A stretch of DNA of 64,000 nt from an uncultured bacterium (GTDB lineage Bacteria > Actinomycetota > Coriobacteriia > Coriobacteriales > Coriobacteriaceae): contig CAJMPY010000004.1 of assembly GCA_905215385.1 (NCBI GenBank), positions 1 through 64,000 of the forward strand, written 5' to 3'. A program made the position numbers and the translations under genes. The notes beneath the pieces are model-generated. The model saw only the letters and a list, made by a program, of their open reading frames with translations. It was not told where the DNA came from and ran no database searches. This document shows, piece by piece, positions 17,431 to 26,536 of this stretch (the first letter of the stretch is position 1; every line of letters starts with the position of its first letter).

Positions 17431-18827
17431 CGATCGCGCCTTTGGTGAAGAGCGTCCGACTTTCCACCGTGCTGGGCGGCGACGTGAGGCTCGAGGCGTC
17501 AACCTACCTGCGCGACGGGTACGGCTTCGTACGCCTTGCCAACCAGTGCGACAACCACAAGAGGCTCGGTGACCTTACCGACATTTGGCAGCCGAGCAGA
17601 CTGACGGGGTATACCGTGCCGGAAGGCAAAGGGCTACCCTTCTTTACCGCCGGCCAGGTGTTCGAGGACTTTCCCCGAGTGAGGAAGTGGCTCGCCGCGC
17701 CTTTCGTGCCCCAGGCTGATTCTAGATTCGTCAATCAGGATTGGCTGCTGCTTTCGCGCTCGGGCGTGGTGGGCAACGTTACCGCCGTGTACCCGCATCA
17801 CCTGAACAAGGTCATCACGGACGACCTGTTGCGCATCGAGCCGAAGGACCAAGACGAGTACGGCTGGCTCTACGCGTATATGAAGACGGACTTCTTCAAG
17901 CAGATCGCACGAGCGTCTCAGTACGGTCACATGATCAAGCACATCGAGGTGGCCCACGCCAACGAGTTTCCGGTCATCATGCCCGATGCGGCCACGCGCA
18001 AAGCCATCGGCGACAAAGCTGCCGAGGCTGTGCGCCTGCGCGGCGAGGCCTGGAAGCTGCGGGACGGGGCGTTTAAGCTGTTGGAGAAGGAGGTCGGTAT
18101 TGCTTGTGAGGCGGAAAGTCCTGCAGGAACATGCGTGGTGAGTTTATCCAAAGTTATTGACAACAGATCGCGCCTTGATGCTGACAGTTATGCCGGCTCT
18201 ATAAGCGCCGTAGACTCATTGGTTGACGTAATGGAGTATGCGCCACTTGCTGAACTTGTAGAGGACGTCGAAGAGCTTCCTCGCTTCAAGCGGTTTTATG
18301 GCGATTCCAACGTTCCCTTTGTGGGTGTGTCCGAGGTCTTTGACGTTAACACTCAACCGACAAAATTTGTTTACGCCAAGCTCATTAAAAACTGGGAGCG
18401 TTACATCCTAAAGCCGGGAACTCTCGTCATGGCATGTTCTGGTCAAAAGTACGGCATCCTAGGACGAGCTCTTTTGCTCACGGAGAATCATGAGGGAATG
18501 TTTGGCAGCAACCATCTGCTGAGAATCTATCCCGACGTTACAAAGATTCGAACTGGCTACCTGCTTGCTTTTCTGAACAGTCCCACCGTTGGCAGGCCGT
18601 CGGTCGTTCGTTGCGCATACGGAACCTCGGTGCCTCAACTTAGCCCTATCGATATCAAAAAAATTCGCGTTCCCCGTCTTGGCGCGGACGTCGAATCTGC
18701 CATCGCCGACCTTATGGACAGGAGCGTGAGCACCTCGGCCAAGGCTGACCAACTTGAGAACGAGGCTACCAAGCTGGCACAGGAGCAGGTCGATATCGCC
18801 ATCGAGAAGGTTGTCTCCAACACCTAG
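17427..18827 (+). CDS. restriction-modification specificity subunit (HsdS-like)
   Basis: A 466-residue DNA-recognition subunit with two target-recognition halves. The first (about 1-190) contains LLSRSGVVGNVTAVYP and QYGHMIKHIEVAHANEFPV; a helical spacer follows (about 190-225). The second half (about 240-440) contains LVMACSGQKYGILGRALLL and SVPQLSPIDIKKIRVP, followed by a C-terminal helix. GGAGG eight bases before the ATG at 17427 decides the start. From about 18,100 the codon use becomes noticeably less GC-biased than in the first half, as expected if the second recognition domain was exchanged. Confidence 0.85.
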   Translation: MTIAPLVKSVRLSTVLGGDVRLEASTYLRDGYGFVRLANQCDNHKRLGDLTDIWQPSRLTGYTVPEGKGLPFFTAGQVFEDFPRVRKWLAAPFVPQADSRFVNQDWLLLSRSGVVGNVTAVYPHHLNKVITDDLLRIEPKDQDEYGWLYAYMKTDFFKQIARASQYGHMIKHIEVAHANEFPVIMPDAATRKAIGDKAAEAVRLRGEAWKLRDGAFKLLEKEVGIACEAESPAGTCVVSLSKVIDNRSRLDADSYAGSISAVDSLVDVMEYAPLAELVEDVEELPRFKRFYGDSNVPFVGVSEVFDVNTQPTKFVYAKLIKNWERYILKPGTLVMACSGQKYGILGRALLLTENHEGMFGSNHLLRIYPDVTKIRTGYLLAFLNSPTVGRPSVVRCAYGTSVPQLSPIDIKKIRVPRLGADVESAIADLMDRSVSTSAKADQLENEATKLAQEQVDIAIEKVVSNT

Positions 18828-19030
18828 TGAGGCGACCTTTTAACCGCCGTTAAGCCTATAGCCTCAACACAAACAAAATGCAACGCGTATCGTAGTAAGT
18901 TGGTTAACGGCATAGTGTGAGAATTCACACTTGGACATTTGATTAACGCTCGCACCCTGTCGGGTTCGAATCCCAGCACTTTATTGAAAAAAGCACGGCA
19001 CCGTGATGGTGCCGTGCTTGTGCTCTTAAC
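18828..19030. other. intergenic tail of the island
   Basis: After the specificity gene there is a hairpin AGTGTGA/TCACACT near 18914-18932, then a T-arm-like sequence at 18948-18973 (GCTCGCACCCTG followed by TCGGGTTCGAATCC) related to those at 1403-1429 and 56531-56557, and the terminator at 18987-19017. No gene is seen. Confidence 0.45.
18987..19017 (-). terminator. terminator of tRNA-Gly
   Basis: A perfect 10-bp stem GCACGGCACC (18993-19002) / GGTGCCGTGC (19008-19017) with a five-base loop is followed on the minus strand by six T, just past the tRNA-Gly 3' end. It could also slow transcripts from the plus strand. Confidence 0.8.
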
Positions 19031-19105
19031 TGGAGCGGGCAACGGGACTCGAACCCGCGAGTGTCAGCTTGGGAAGCTGATGCCTTACCACTTGGCGATG
19101 CCCGC
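19031..19105 (-). tRNA. tRNA-Gly (CCC)
   Basis: A 75-nt cloverleaf including an encoded CCA on the minus strand. The acceptor stem is GCGGGCA/TGCCCGC, the anticodon loop is TTCCCAA (anticodon CCC), and the T-arm is GCGGGTTCGAGTCCCGT. Its last 14 bases are duplicated at 12794-12807. Confidence 0.95.
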
Positions 19106-19402
19106 TTGTGTGTTGGCTAGTATAACGCGGTTGTCTTGTTCGATACAAGGGTGTCGATGCTTGTTTTAGCTGTGGAGATTCGTTTGGAAAACATGTCAAT
19201 TGTGGAGACGAGGACCTTTGACCTCCTGTTCTCCCTATCTTCTACCTGCACTTTTATCTGATTGTTGTATTTGGGCTCGATTTGTCAGAAATCGGGCAAG
19301 CTTTTGGTCAGCTTCTGGTACCTACCCGCATGAACCATGGCGGTAGCCTCATCCCAAGCGCCGCGGCCTCCCCGTGCGGCGCACGAGGGATAAGGAGCAG
19401 CC
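19106..19402. other. upstream region of the adhesin gene with a shared motif
   Basis: No gene is visible. Positions 19291-19334 match 57172-57215 at 33 of 44 positions without gaps, including TTTGGTCAGC and CGCATGAA. The adhesin ribosome site AAGGAG lies at the right edge. Confidence 0.45.
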
Positions 19403-22400
19403 ATGTCCAACGCACCCACGCACTCTGTCCACAGCGCAATCGCAACAGGTCCGCTGCTCCTGCTCCTCTTCCTGCTTTTCGGCTGCCTGGCACCGGGAGC
19501 CGCATTTGCCGTCGATGGCTACGACCAGCTCGGCTTCCGCACTATTAGCGATGATTGTGGGCCCTTCTTTATCGGCAAGTATGAAGCTCAAGACGCCTCG
19601 ATTGCCTACTGCATGAACCAGGAGCGCCCCGGCCCCACCAAGCCGGGCGGCCCATGGCTCAACTTTGATCAAGGCTGGGTGTGGCTCGACGACGAGTTCG
19701 CGGCAATCGTTTGTCACGGATATCCTACCGCCACGTCGTTTGGCGCTTACCATCTTTCACCCGATCGCGCCCGCGCCGCCACCCAGCTTGCCGTATGGAT
19801 GCTCAACGGCACTACCCATGTCGACGGCACCTACTCCTACACGACCGCTCAGGGCAAAACCAAGAGTGGGCACTTTACCGCCGACGATGAAGTCGTGGCG
19901 GCTGCGCGATGGCTCCACGACAGCGCAAAATCAGGAAGCATCAAAGCCGCTCCGCACCGCGCGCGGCGCTATTTAGGAACCGTATCGGGCGGCAGCAAAC
20001 GTCAAGACATGCTCTATGTACTGCCGACGGTCTCTGTTTCCTTCCAAAAGCAGTCTGCAAACGCTGCCATTACCAGCGGAAACAATACCTATGAGTTTGA
20101 CGGGGCAACATTCGATGTTTTTGAGAGCGCCAGCGGCGCGCGTGTCGGCACCGTCCAGATGGACAGCAACGGTCGAGCGCAGGCAGTACTTCTGCCCAAC
20201 ACGGCATACTACCTAGTTGAAACGAAGGCGCCGGCCGGCTATGTCCCCCGCCACGATCGTATTGCCTTTACCACGGGGAATGACGGCGGGCAGGTCGCCA
20301 TCGATGAACAACCCGGCGCCATCACCCTGCATGTCGTAAAACTCGATGCCGCGACGAATGCCGGCCCCCAGGTGGGATCTTCACTCGCAGGAGCAGAGTT
20401 CACGTGTGTGTCGCAATCAACCCCTGGATGGTCGCAAATTCTCACGACTGACGAAAGCGGTCGGGCCACTCTCGCCGATGTCCCCTTAGGAACCTTTACC
20501 ATCTACGAATCAAAAGCCCCCGAGGGCTACCTGCCATCCAACGACAGCTGGACCTATACCGTTGGAGCCGACCAGCTCGGCGATTCAGGCGTGGTCGAGA
20601 TCGAATCTCGCGTTTCCGATATCCCCATTGCGTTTGACCTTGAGATTTCCAAATTCAAGGACTACGGCAATAGCGACCAATCCGGCCTGGAGCAGCCGGC
20701 GGGAGGTGTTGTCTTTGAGGTTGTCAGCAACAGCTCTCAGCAGGTTGTTGGCACACTGACCACAAACATCTATGGCTTTGCCTCCACCAAAGATCAGTCA
20801 GAAGCATGGTTTGGCGCAGGCAAGCGACCCGCCGGTGTCCACGGAGCCATCCCATACGACCGCGCCGGCTACACGGTTCGCGAGGTTCCGGAAACCGTCC
20901 CCGAGGGTTTTAAACGTGCAGGGGAATGGACCGTCGGGGCCAATCAGATTTCCGACGGCGCCGAGCTTCAATATATCGTGGACAACCACGCTCTGTCGAC
21001 GCATCTCCAGATTGTAAAACGCGATGCCCAAACAGGCGCTTCTGTTCCACTAGCCGGATTCACCTTCCAACTCCTCGACAGCAATCACGAACCTGTCTCA
21101 CAAACTTGCTGGTATCCAGCACATAACGTAATGGACACCTTTACGACTGACGCGACCGGGACCGTCACACTGCCCGAATCGCTCGTGCCGGGCACCTATT
21201 ATGTACGCGAAACCTCGGCCAAAGAGCCCTATCTTGTCGGCGAAGAGATCAAGGTAAACATACCCGCCGACATGAACCTAACGCCCGTTGCAATCGCCTC
21301 GTATTATGACCACGCCGCGACCGGAAACATCAGGATCGTTAAAACCGATGCCGTAGACGGCAGCAGCCTAGCGGGCGCCATCTTTGAGATCCGTGCCTCG
21401 GGTGATATCGTGCGCCCCGACGGTAGCATTGCCGCGCTCGACGGTGAGACTGTTGCTACCGTCACAACGGATGAAACTGGAGAAGCACGCGCGGACGACC
21501 TCCCGCTGGGATCTGGCACCGCACGCTACGAGGTTGTCGAGACTCAAGCGCCGGCCGGCTTCCTGCTCGACCGAACGCCCCATATCGTAGACCTCGCTTA
21601 TGCCGACCAGAAAACGCCCGTTGTGGAAGCACGGCTTAACGTATCCGACGATTACACTAAGGTTGATATCTCCAAGGTCGATGCAAGCGGTGAGCAGGAA
21701 GTGGAAGGCGCACAACTCACCTTATATGGTCCCGATAAAACCGAAATAGACTCCTGGACCTCATCCGACAAGCCGCACCGCGTCGAACATCTTGCACCCG
21801 GCACCTACTCGTTGCGCGAAATGATGTCTCCGCGGACCTATGACCTTGCCGAGGAGATAACGTTTGAAATAAAGGATACGGGAGAAGTCCAATCTGTCGC
21901 GATGAAGGATGCGCCCATCGAGATCAAAGGACAGGTCGACAAGCGTCAGGAGCTTGTCCAACCTATCGGGAAGGGTCTGCTGGCCAACGGCGATGGTAAA
22001 AATCGCGCCGCAACGCAAACCAATACGGACGGACTTTTCTCCTATACCATCGACGCTCGAAACGATTCAGCTACCCGGGTTGATGAGTTCACAATTACCG
22101 ATGATCTTGAGTGTGCCAAAGACGGCACGGCGAGATTCGTCTCAATCGAAACCCCCGTCGCCATCGGCGACCTCAACGGTCTGTGCAACGTGTGGTATCG
22201 CACGACGCCGTTGGACTCGACAGACGTCGATGGGCCGGCAAACGCGACGCTTGACGATGGGCACGAAAATCCTTGGCTTGAGTCCGACGAAGTAAAAGAG
22301 AGTCTGGGTGAGGATTGCCGCCTCGTCGATTACGACGGCTGGCACCTCTGGAAGGCGGATGTCTCGACCACGGAATCCACCACACTCGAGGCGAAAGAAC

Positions 22401-22834
22401 TTGACCTTGCATCCAATACCGTCGTAACGGGCATTCGCATTGAATACGGTGCAGTAGCCGCCGACTTTACGACTCGAAGCGATGTGGATTCTTGGACCCG
22501 TGATGATCTCAAAGATGAGCACGACGACCTTGACGATGCCAAAGCAATCCTTGGCACAGACGCTCGGGGCGCAGCCGTGCACATGCAGGCAACGTCGGCT
22601 TATACGCCCCAAACCGCACTCACCAACAGCGCGCGCGTCGATCTTTGCCGCAACGGCGGCGGCGATAAACTTGAGTCACATGACGAGGACCGTGTCATTC
22701 AACGCTGTACCCTACCGCAGGACCTACCGGCAACAGGATCAGTTCCCATCGCCGCCTGCATCACCGCGCTTCTGACCTCGGGTGCCGCAGCCCTATGGTT
22801 CGCTCGCCTTAGGTCGATCCCAAAGAAGCGCTAG
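19403..22834 (+). CDS. LPXTG-anchored thioester/SpaA-repeat surface adhesin
   Basis: A 1143-residue surface protein. It has a signal peptide (cut near AAFA, residue 36) and an N-terminal thioester domain with Cys70 in AYCMNQE and Gln128 in ATQLAVW (TQxA motif), expected to form an internal thioester. Roughly six SpaA-like prealbumin-fold repeats follow (about 205-840), with recurring signatures such as YLVETKAPAGY, TIYESKAPEGY, YYVRET and VVETQAPAGF. A further domain (about 845-1095) precedes a sortase signal LPATG at 1108-1112, a hydrophobic helix and a basic tail. By analogy with streptococcal thioester adhesins it may bind host surfaces covalently. No sortase gene is in the window. AAGGAG precedes the ATG. 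Confidence 0.9.
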   Translation: MSNAPTHSVHSAIATGPLLLLLFLLFGCLAPGAAFAVDGYDQLGFRTISDDCGPFFIGKYEAQDASIAYCMNQERPGPTKPGGPWLNFDQGWVWLDDEFAAIVCHGYPTATSFGAYHLSPDRARAATQLAVWMLNGTTHVDGTYSYTTAQGKTKSGHFTADDEVVAAARWLHDSAKSGSIKAAPHRARRYLGTVSGGSKRQDMLYVLPTVSVSFQKQSANAAITSGNNTYEFDGATFDVFESASGARVGTVQMDSNGRAQAVLLPNTAYYLVETKAPAGYVPRHDRIAFTTGNDGGQVAIDEQPGAITLHVVKLDAATNAGPQVGSSLAGAEFTCVSQSTPGWSQILTTDESGRATLADVPLGTFTIYESKAPEGYLPSNDSWTYTVGADQLGDSGVVEIESRVSDIPIAFDLEISKFKDYGNSDQSGLEQPAGGVVFEVVSNSSQQVVGTLTTNIYGFASTKDQSEAWFGAGKRPAGVHGAIPYDRAGYTVREVPETVPEGFKRAGEWTVGANQISDGAELQYIVDNHALSTHLQIVKRDAQTGASVPLAGFTFQLLDSNHEPVSQTCWYPAHNVMDTFTTDATGTVTLPESLVPGTYYVRETSAKEPYLVGEEIKVNIPADMNLTPVAIASYYDHAATGNIRIVKTDAVDGSSLAGAIFEIRASGDIVRPDGSIAALDGETVATVTTDETGEARADDLPLGSGTARYEVVETQAPAGFLLDRTPHIVDLAYADQKTPVVEARLNVSDDYTKVDISKVDASGEQEVEGAQLTLYGPDKTEIDSWTSSDKPHRVEHLAPGTYSLREMMSPRTYDLAEEITFEIKDTGEVQSVAMKDAPIEIKGQVDKRQELVQPIGKGLLANGDGKNRAATQTNTDGLFSYTIDARNDSATRVDEFTITDDLECAKDGTARFVSIETPVAIGDLNGLCNVWYRTTPLDSTDVDGPANATLDDGHENPWLESDEVKESLGEDCRLVDYDGWHLWKADVSTTESTTLEAKELDLASNTVVTGIRIEYGAVAADFTTRSDVDSWTRDDLKDEHDDLDDAKAILGTDARGAAVHMQATSAYTPQTALTNSARVDLCRNGGGDKLESHDEDRVIQRCTLPQDLPATGSVPIAACITALLTSGAAALWFARLRSIPKKR

Positions 22835-22840
22835 CGCGAT

Positions 22841-22876
22841 AAAAAAGCGGGCGAGCCAGTCCCCCGGCTCGCCCGC
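22841..22876. terminator. bidirectional terminator
   Basis: A perfect 11-bp stem GCGGGCGAGCC (22847-22857) / GGCTCGCCCGC (22866-22876) has six A before it and three T after it. It separates the adhesin from the convergent small membrane protein gene. Confidence 0.85.
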
Positions 22877-22900
22877 TTTCAATCATTTAAATCGCCGTAT

Positions 22901-23119
22901 CTACTCTGCAGACGAAGATCCACCATCAACGATTGCCTGCTCGGACTCAGGAATCCCATCGGCACCCGTGCTCTGTTCTTGCTCCACCTCTTCGCTGATT
23001 GCGGAGGCGGGGGTCGAGCCCTTCGCACCCACGATGTAGGCAGCCCCAAATCCTAACGCAATGGCAATCAAGGTCAAAATCACGTAGACAGGCCAATGGC
23101 GCTTAATATACGAAAACAC
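22901..23119 (-). CDS. small single-pass membrane protein
   Basis: A 72-residue protein of unknown function. A short basic N-terminus (SYIKRHW) precedes one TM helix (about 10-30), and the rest is acidic and Ser/Glu/Gln-rich, probably outside the cell. The start is GTG with AGGGAG five bases upstream. It follows the M28-like gene by 21 bp in the same operon and may work with it. Confidence 0.65.
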   Translation of the reverse strand: MFSYIKRHWPVYVILTLIAIALGFGAAYIVGAKGSTPASAISEEVEQEQSTGADGIPESEQAIVDGGSSSAE

Positions 23120-23140
23120 GTTGACTCCCTAGAGCTCCGT

Positions 23141-26100
23141 CTACGAACGGCGGATAACCTCGGTCACGACCTCGGATACCGTGGCAATGTTCGTCGGGTT
23201 GACATTGTGGGGCAGGTCGTCCTCGGTACGAGCACAAGCCAGGCGCGTGCCGTCCACGCCGGCGATGGTGAGGGCTCGGCGGCTCGCCTCGAGCGCGGCA
23301 TAGGCATCGGTCTTGGCATAGGGCATCTCGAGCGCGCCACAATCGACATGGAACGACTTGCACACCTTGCTGACCAGGTTCATGATGCGGCGATCGCCCT
23401 TGAGCAGCTGCTGTTCGCCCTCAACCGTCACCACCGAAAGCCTACCGGCGCCGACGGATTCAAGATTGATGAAGAATACGCCGCGGAGCTTATCGCGATG
23501 CGAAGCCAAGAAGGCCTTCATACCGGCGCCATCACAATCCGAGGCGCCCGTTGCCACAAACCAGATATCGTGACCGAGCAGCTCATCGTCACCCATAGAG
23601 GCGACAGCCGAGAGCATATCTTCGGAAGAAGCGCCGTCGGAAGACGTAGCGCCGCCCTTCCAGCCATCGTTATCGTCCTCGAAATTATCCCACGAACCGA
23701 TGCCGCGACCGGACTTCTTGGCATCGTAATCGTCTTCGACGCCCAGCCAATCACTCATGCTGTCCTGTTCGTTTTTCTTTTTACGACCGAACAGGCCGCC
23801 CAGGCCGCGCTTGCGAGACTTGGGTGCCGCCGGGGCGGGAGCCGAAATGGTCTCGATCGGATGAGCGCCCGACGCAACGGGCATAGGAGGCGCAACGGGT
23901 GCCGATGTGGGTTCGGGACCCTGAGCGGTAGCAAAGGGGTCGTTGACCTGTGCGGAGGGGTCGGGAAGGTCGAACAGCGACGTGCGAGACGCAACGTTTG
24001 CCTGCTTCATCGACGGCAGCGACGGATCGGGGACCGAAGCCAGCGGAGACGAGGAAGGTGCAGGCGACGGAGCTGACGCCGGATCGGGAACATTCATCTG
24101 CGGACGCGGCGATGCCTGGGAGGAAATCTGGGCCATAAGGGAATCGACCGTTTCGTCCTGGGTGGGAGCAACATCGGCAACCGTGGCACCGGAACCACTC
24201 GGGGTCGGCATGGTGAAAATCTGCGTGGAGTAAGGCCTCGACTCATCTGTCTCGGGAGCCTCGGAAACCGCAGGCACTTCCTCCTGCTCGACCTCGGTCG
24301 AATCATCTTGCTCGGCTGTTGCGTATTGCTTTTCGTCAGAGTTGGCCTCGACGGGCTCGTCCTCGGCGGCATCTTGGATTGCGGCAGCATCAATAGGCTC
24401 GTCATCGTCTGCCGCATCGCCCCGCTCATCGGAAACAGGAAGGGACTCGGCAATCGCGGTGCCTTGCTTTTCAAACGTTATCGTGGAATCGAACTGCGCG
24501 GCATCAAACGACATGGTGCTATCGACGTGCTGCTGAGCCTCGAAAGACGTCGTCGCCTCAACAACATCCGCGGACGCCGGTTGCTGGGACTCAAAGGACG
24601 TCGTAGCTTCGGCAGCGTCGACGGGCACGGACTGCACAGCCTCGTTCTGCTCGAACTCTTGCGCCGCGCGCTCACGTGCCGCCTCGGCTGCCTGCTGCTG
24701 AGCGATAGCCTCCTGCTCGGCAGTCTCGCGTGCGGCAGCGCGCTTCTCCTCGAAATCGTCGACAAATTTCCTGCCCTTTGCAAGCGCACCCTTAAAGAAG
24801 TTGGAAGCGCTGGCGCCAATCGAAGAGAACGCGGATGCAATATCGGCATGGGGCGTTGCCGCGGGAATCTCGGCCGAGAAATCAGTATCGCTCTCGTAAG
24901 ACACACGCCTCGGCTGTTCAACGCAATCGTCGTCAGACTCGTCCGCAACGTCTTGCGCCGGCGCGGCGGGAGCCAAAATGTCCAGTCCTGCCGCGGGATC
25001 GATCGCGGACACTGCCTCGGGCTCGGCAACGGCAGCGGTAACCGCGGCAGACTCATCATCCACGGTGGCAACAGGCGCAGGCGCAGTCACGACGGGGGCA
25101 GGCTCGGGCTCAAACGTCGGCTCCTCGCCCTCCTCGTAATCGAGCGTGCAGGACTCGGGAAGCATTCCGAGCGCACGGATGGCATCCGAACCAAAGCGGA
25201 TGTTGCCGGCGGCATTGCGATAGAGCTTGGGCTCGGGCTCGGCCGCGACAGGCTCCTCCGCCGGCTCGGCAGAGGGAACCTCGTCATTGAACTCTTCGGC
25301 CTGGACAGCCTGATTCTGATCCTCGGGCACAATGGCGCCAATCAGCGTCTCGTCGGCAGACGCACCCTCAAAGCCCTCGATCTGCTCGTCGAAAGCCTCA
25401 CCCTGTTCGGGCTCGGCCGGAGCGTCGGGAGCAATCGGCTGACCGAACTCGTCCTCGGCGTAGGTAGGCTCTTCATACTCGATGGTGTTGCCGTAGTCGT
25501 TTTGCTGCTGGGCCGAGGCATACTCCGCCGCCGCGCGCGCCATTTCCTCGGCACGACGCTTCTGCTCCCCAAAATAGGTATCGAACGGAACATCGTCGGG
25601 AAACTCGTTTTCGCCCTGGAAGGGAGCAACGTTGTCCATAACGCCGAGCATAGCGGCGACAGAAGACTTGTTGCACACTGCGCCGGACGTATAGGGAAGC
25701 ACAAAACGGTTAGAAATGATGTTTGCCGCGTTGGCGAGCGCAACGAGGGAAGCGAGGATCGCGACAATCCACAGCAGAACCTTGAGCGCGCCGGGGAGCG
25801 GCAGGATACGCAAGATGGCAACGGCAGCAGGGGCAACCGTGGCAACGGGCAACAGCTTGGCGATGAGCGCACGATAAGAAGCATAGGGCTCGCGGGCGAG
25901 CAGCTCAGCACGGGGAGAGTCGTAGTGTGCGACAACGACCACCGGGCGGTTGCGCGGAGACGCGAGCGGGCCCGAGGCCTTGTGGTAGGCGATGACATTT
26001 TGGCTCACGCCCGTCTTGCCCAGGCGCGAAACCACGGGGTGGCCCATGCGTTCGAGCACGTAAAGAACGACGCCGGCAATGGCCAGCAAGGTGCCGACCA

Positions 26101-26338
26101 AGCCGATGCCGCCGCCGATGCCCATCAGTAGGGCGCCGGCAAACGCAAGAATACCGGTAACGGCAAATGCCAACCTACTGGGCGCCGGGGCATTGAACTC
26201 CTGAACCTCGGGATCAAAGCCGTGGTTGCGGAAGATCTGAGCGATATCCTCGGCAGCCAAGCGCTCTTCTTCGCTGCATGCCGGCGTAATGCCGGTGTTC
26301 TGCAGCAGGTGGTTAATATAGTTCTGGGTGTTCGCCAT
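23141..26338 (-). CDS. M28-peptidase-like membrane protein with a large disordered insertion
   Basis: A 1065-residue protein. The N-terminal part has a helical region, TM helices at about 55-95 and 158-208, and between them VVVVAHYDSP (His138, Asp140), the first M28 zinc-ligand motif, followed by MDN with Asp235. A stretch of about 675 residues (about 245-920), very rich in Glu, Ala, Pro and Ser, then interrupts the domain. It resumes at WFVATGASDCDGAG, where active M28 enzymes have two Glu residues, then FINLESVGAG and DDLPHNVNPTN with the last His. It may be catalytically impaired. GTGGAG five bases before the ATG at 26338 sets the start; 50 upstream codons lack support. Confidence 0.65.
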   Translation of the reverse strand: MANTQNYINHLLQNTGITPACSEEERLAAEDIAQIFRNHGFDPEVQEFNAPAPSRLAFAVTGILAFAGALLMGIGGGIGLVGTLLAIAGVVLYVLERMGHPVVSRLGKTGVSQNVIAYHKASGPLASPRNRPVVVVAHYDSPRAELLAREPYASYRALIAKLLPVATVAPAAVAILRILPLPGALKVLLWIVAILASLVALANAANIISNRFVLPYTSGAVCNKSSVAAMLGVMDNVAPFQGENEFPDDVPFDTYFGEQKRRAEEMARAAAEYASAQQQNDYGNTIEYEEPTYAEDEFGQPIAPDAPAEPEQGEAFDEQIEGFEGASADETLIGAIVPEDQNQAVQAEEFNDEVPSAEPAEEPVAAEPEPKLYRNAAGNIRFGSDAIRALGMLPESCTLDYEEGEEPTFEPEPAPVVTAPAPVATVDDESAAVTAAVAEPEAVSAIDPAAGLDILAPAAPAQDVADESDDDCVEQPRRVSYESDTDFSAEIPAATPHADIASAFSSIGASASNFFKGALAKGRKFVDDFEEKRAAARETAEQEAIAQQQAAEAARERAAQEFEQNEAVQSVPVDAAEATTSFESQQPASADVVEATTSFEAQQHVDSTMSFDAAQFDSTITFEKQGTAIAESLPVSDERGDAADDDEPIDAAAIQDAAEDEPVEANSDEKQYATAEQDDSTEVEQEEVPAVSEAPETDESRPYSTQIFTMPTPSGSGATVADVAPTQDETVDSLMAQISSQASPRPQMNVPDPASAPSPAPSSSPLASVPDPSLPSMKQANVASRTSLFDLPDPSAQVNDPFATAQGPEPTSAPVAPPMPVASGAHPIETISAPAPAAPKSRKRGLGGLFGRKKKNEQDSMSDWLGVEDDYDAKKSGRGIGSWDNFEDDNDGWKGGATSSDGASSEDMLSAVASMGDDELLGHDIWFVATGASDCDGAGMKAFLASHRDKLRGVFFINLESVGAGRLSVVTVEGEQQLLKGDRRIMNLVSKVCKSFHVDCGALEMPYAKTDAYAALEASRRALTIAGVDGTRLACARTEDDLPHNVNPTNIATVSEVVTEVIRRS

Positions 26339-26536
26339 GTGCGCTCCACATCCATAATCCGACAAATAGGCCCAATGCATGCACATTAGAACCGTATATA
26401 GTCGAAAGTATACCCCGAGCGAGCGCAAACGACCGAATTCGGGCCATCTTAACGCCCCGAGCGGACAAGGATATAGCCTAATCTCCATATCGGACTAAAA
26501 TCATGGCAGCAAACCACCTTCTCATGCGAGGACTCT

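Noticed and set aside
18880..18985. A tRNA with a long variable arm
   Set aside because: Only a T-arm-like end is present; the anticodon stem would have the wrong loop size and the acceptor strands do not pair.
24308..26131. A 607-codon plus-strand frame rich in Arg, Gly and Leu
   Set aside because: Antisense to the M28-like gene, whose start, motifs and coupled neighbour are better supported.
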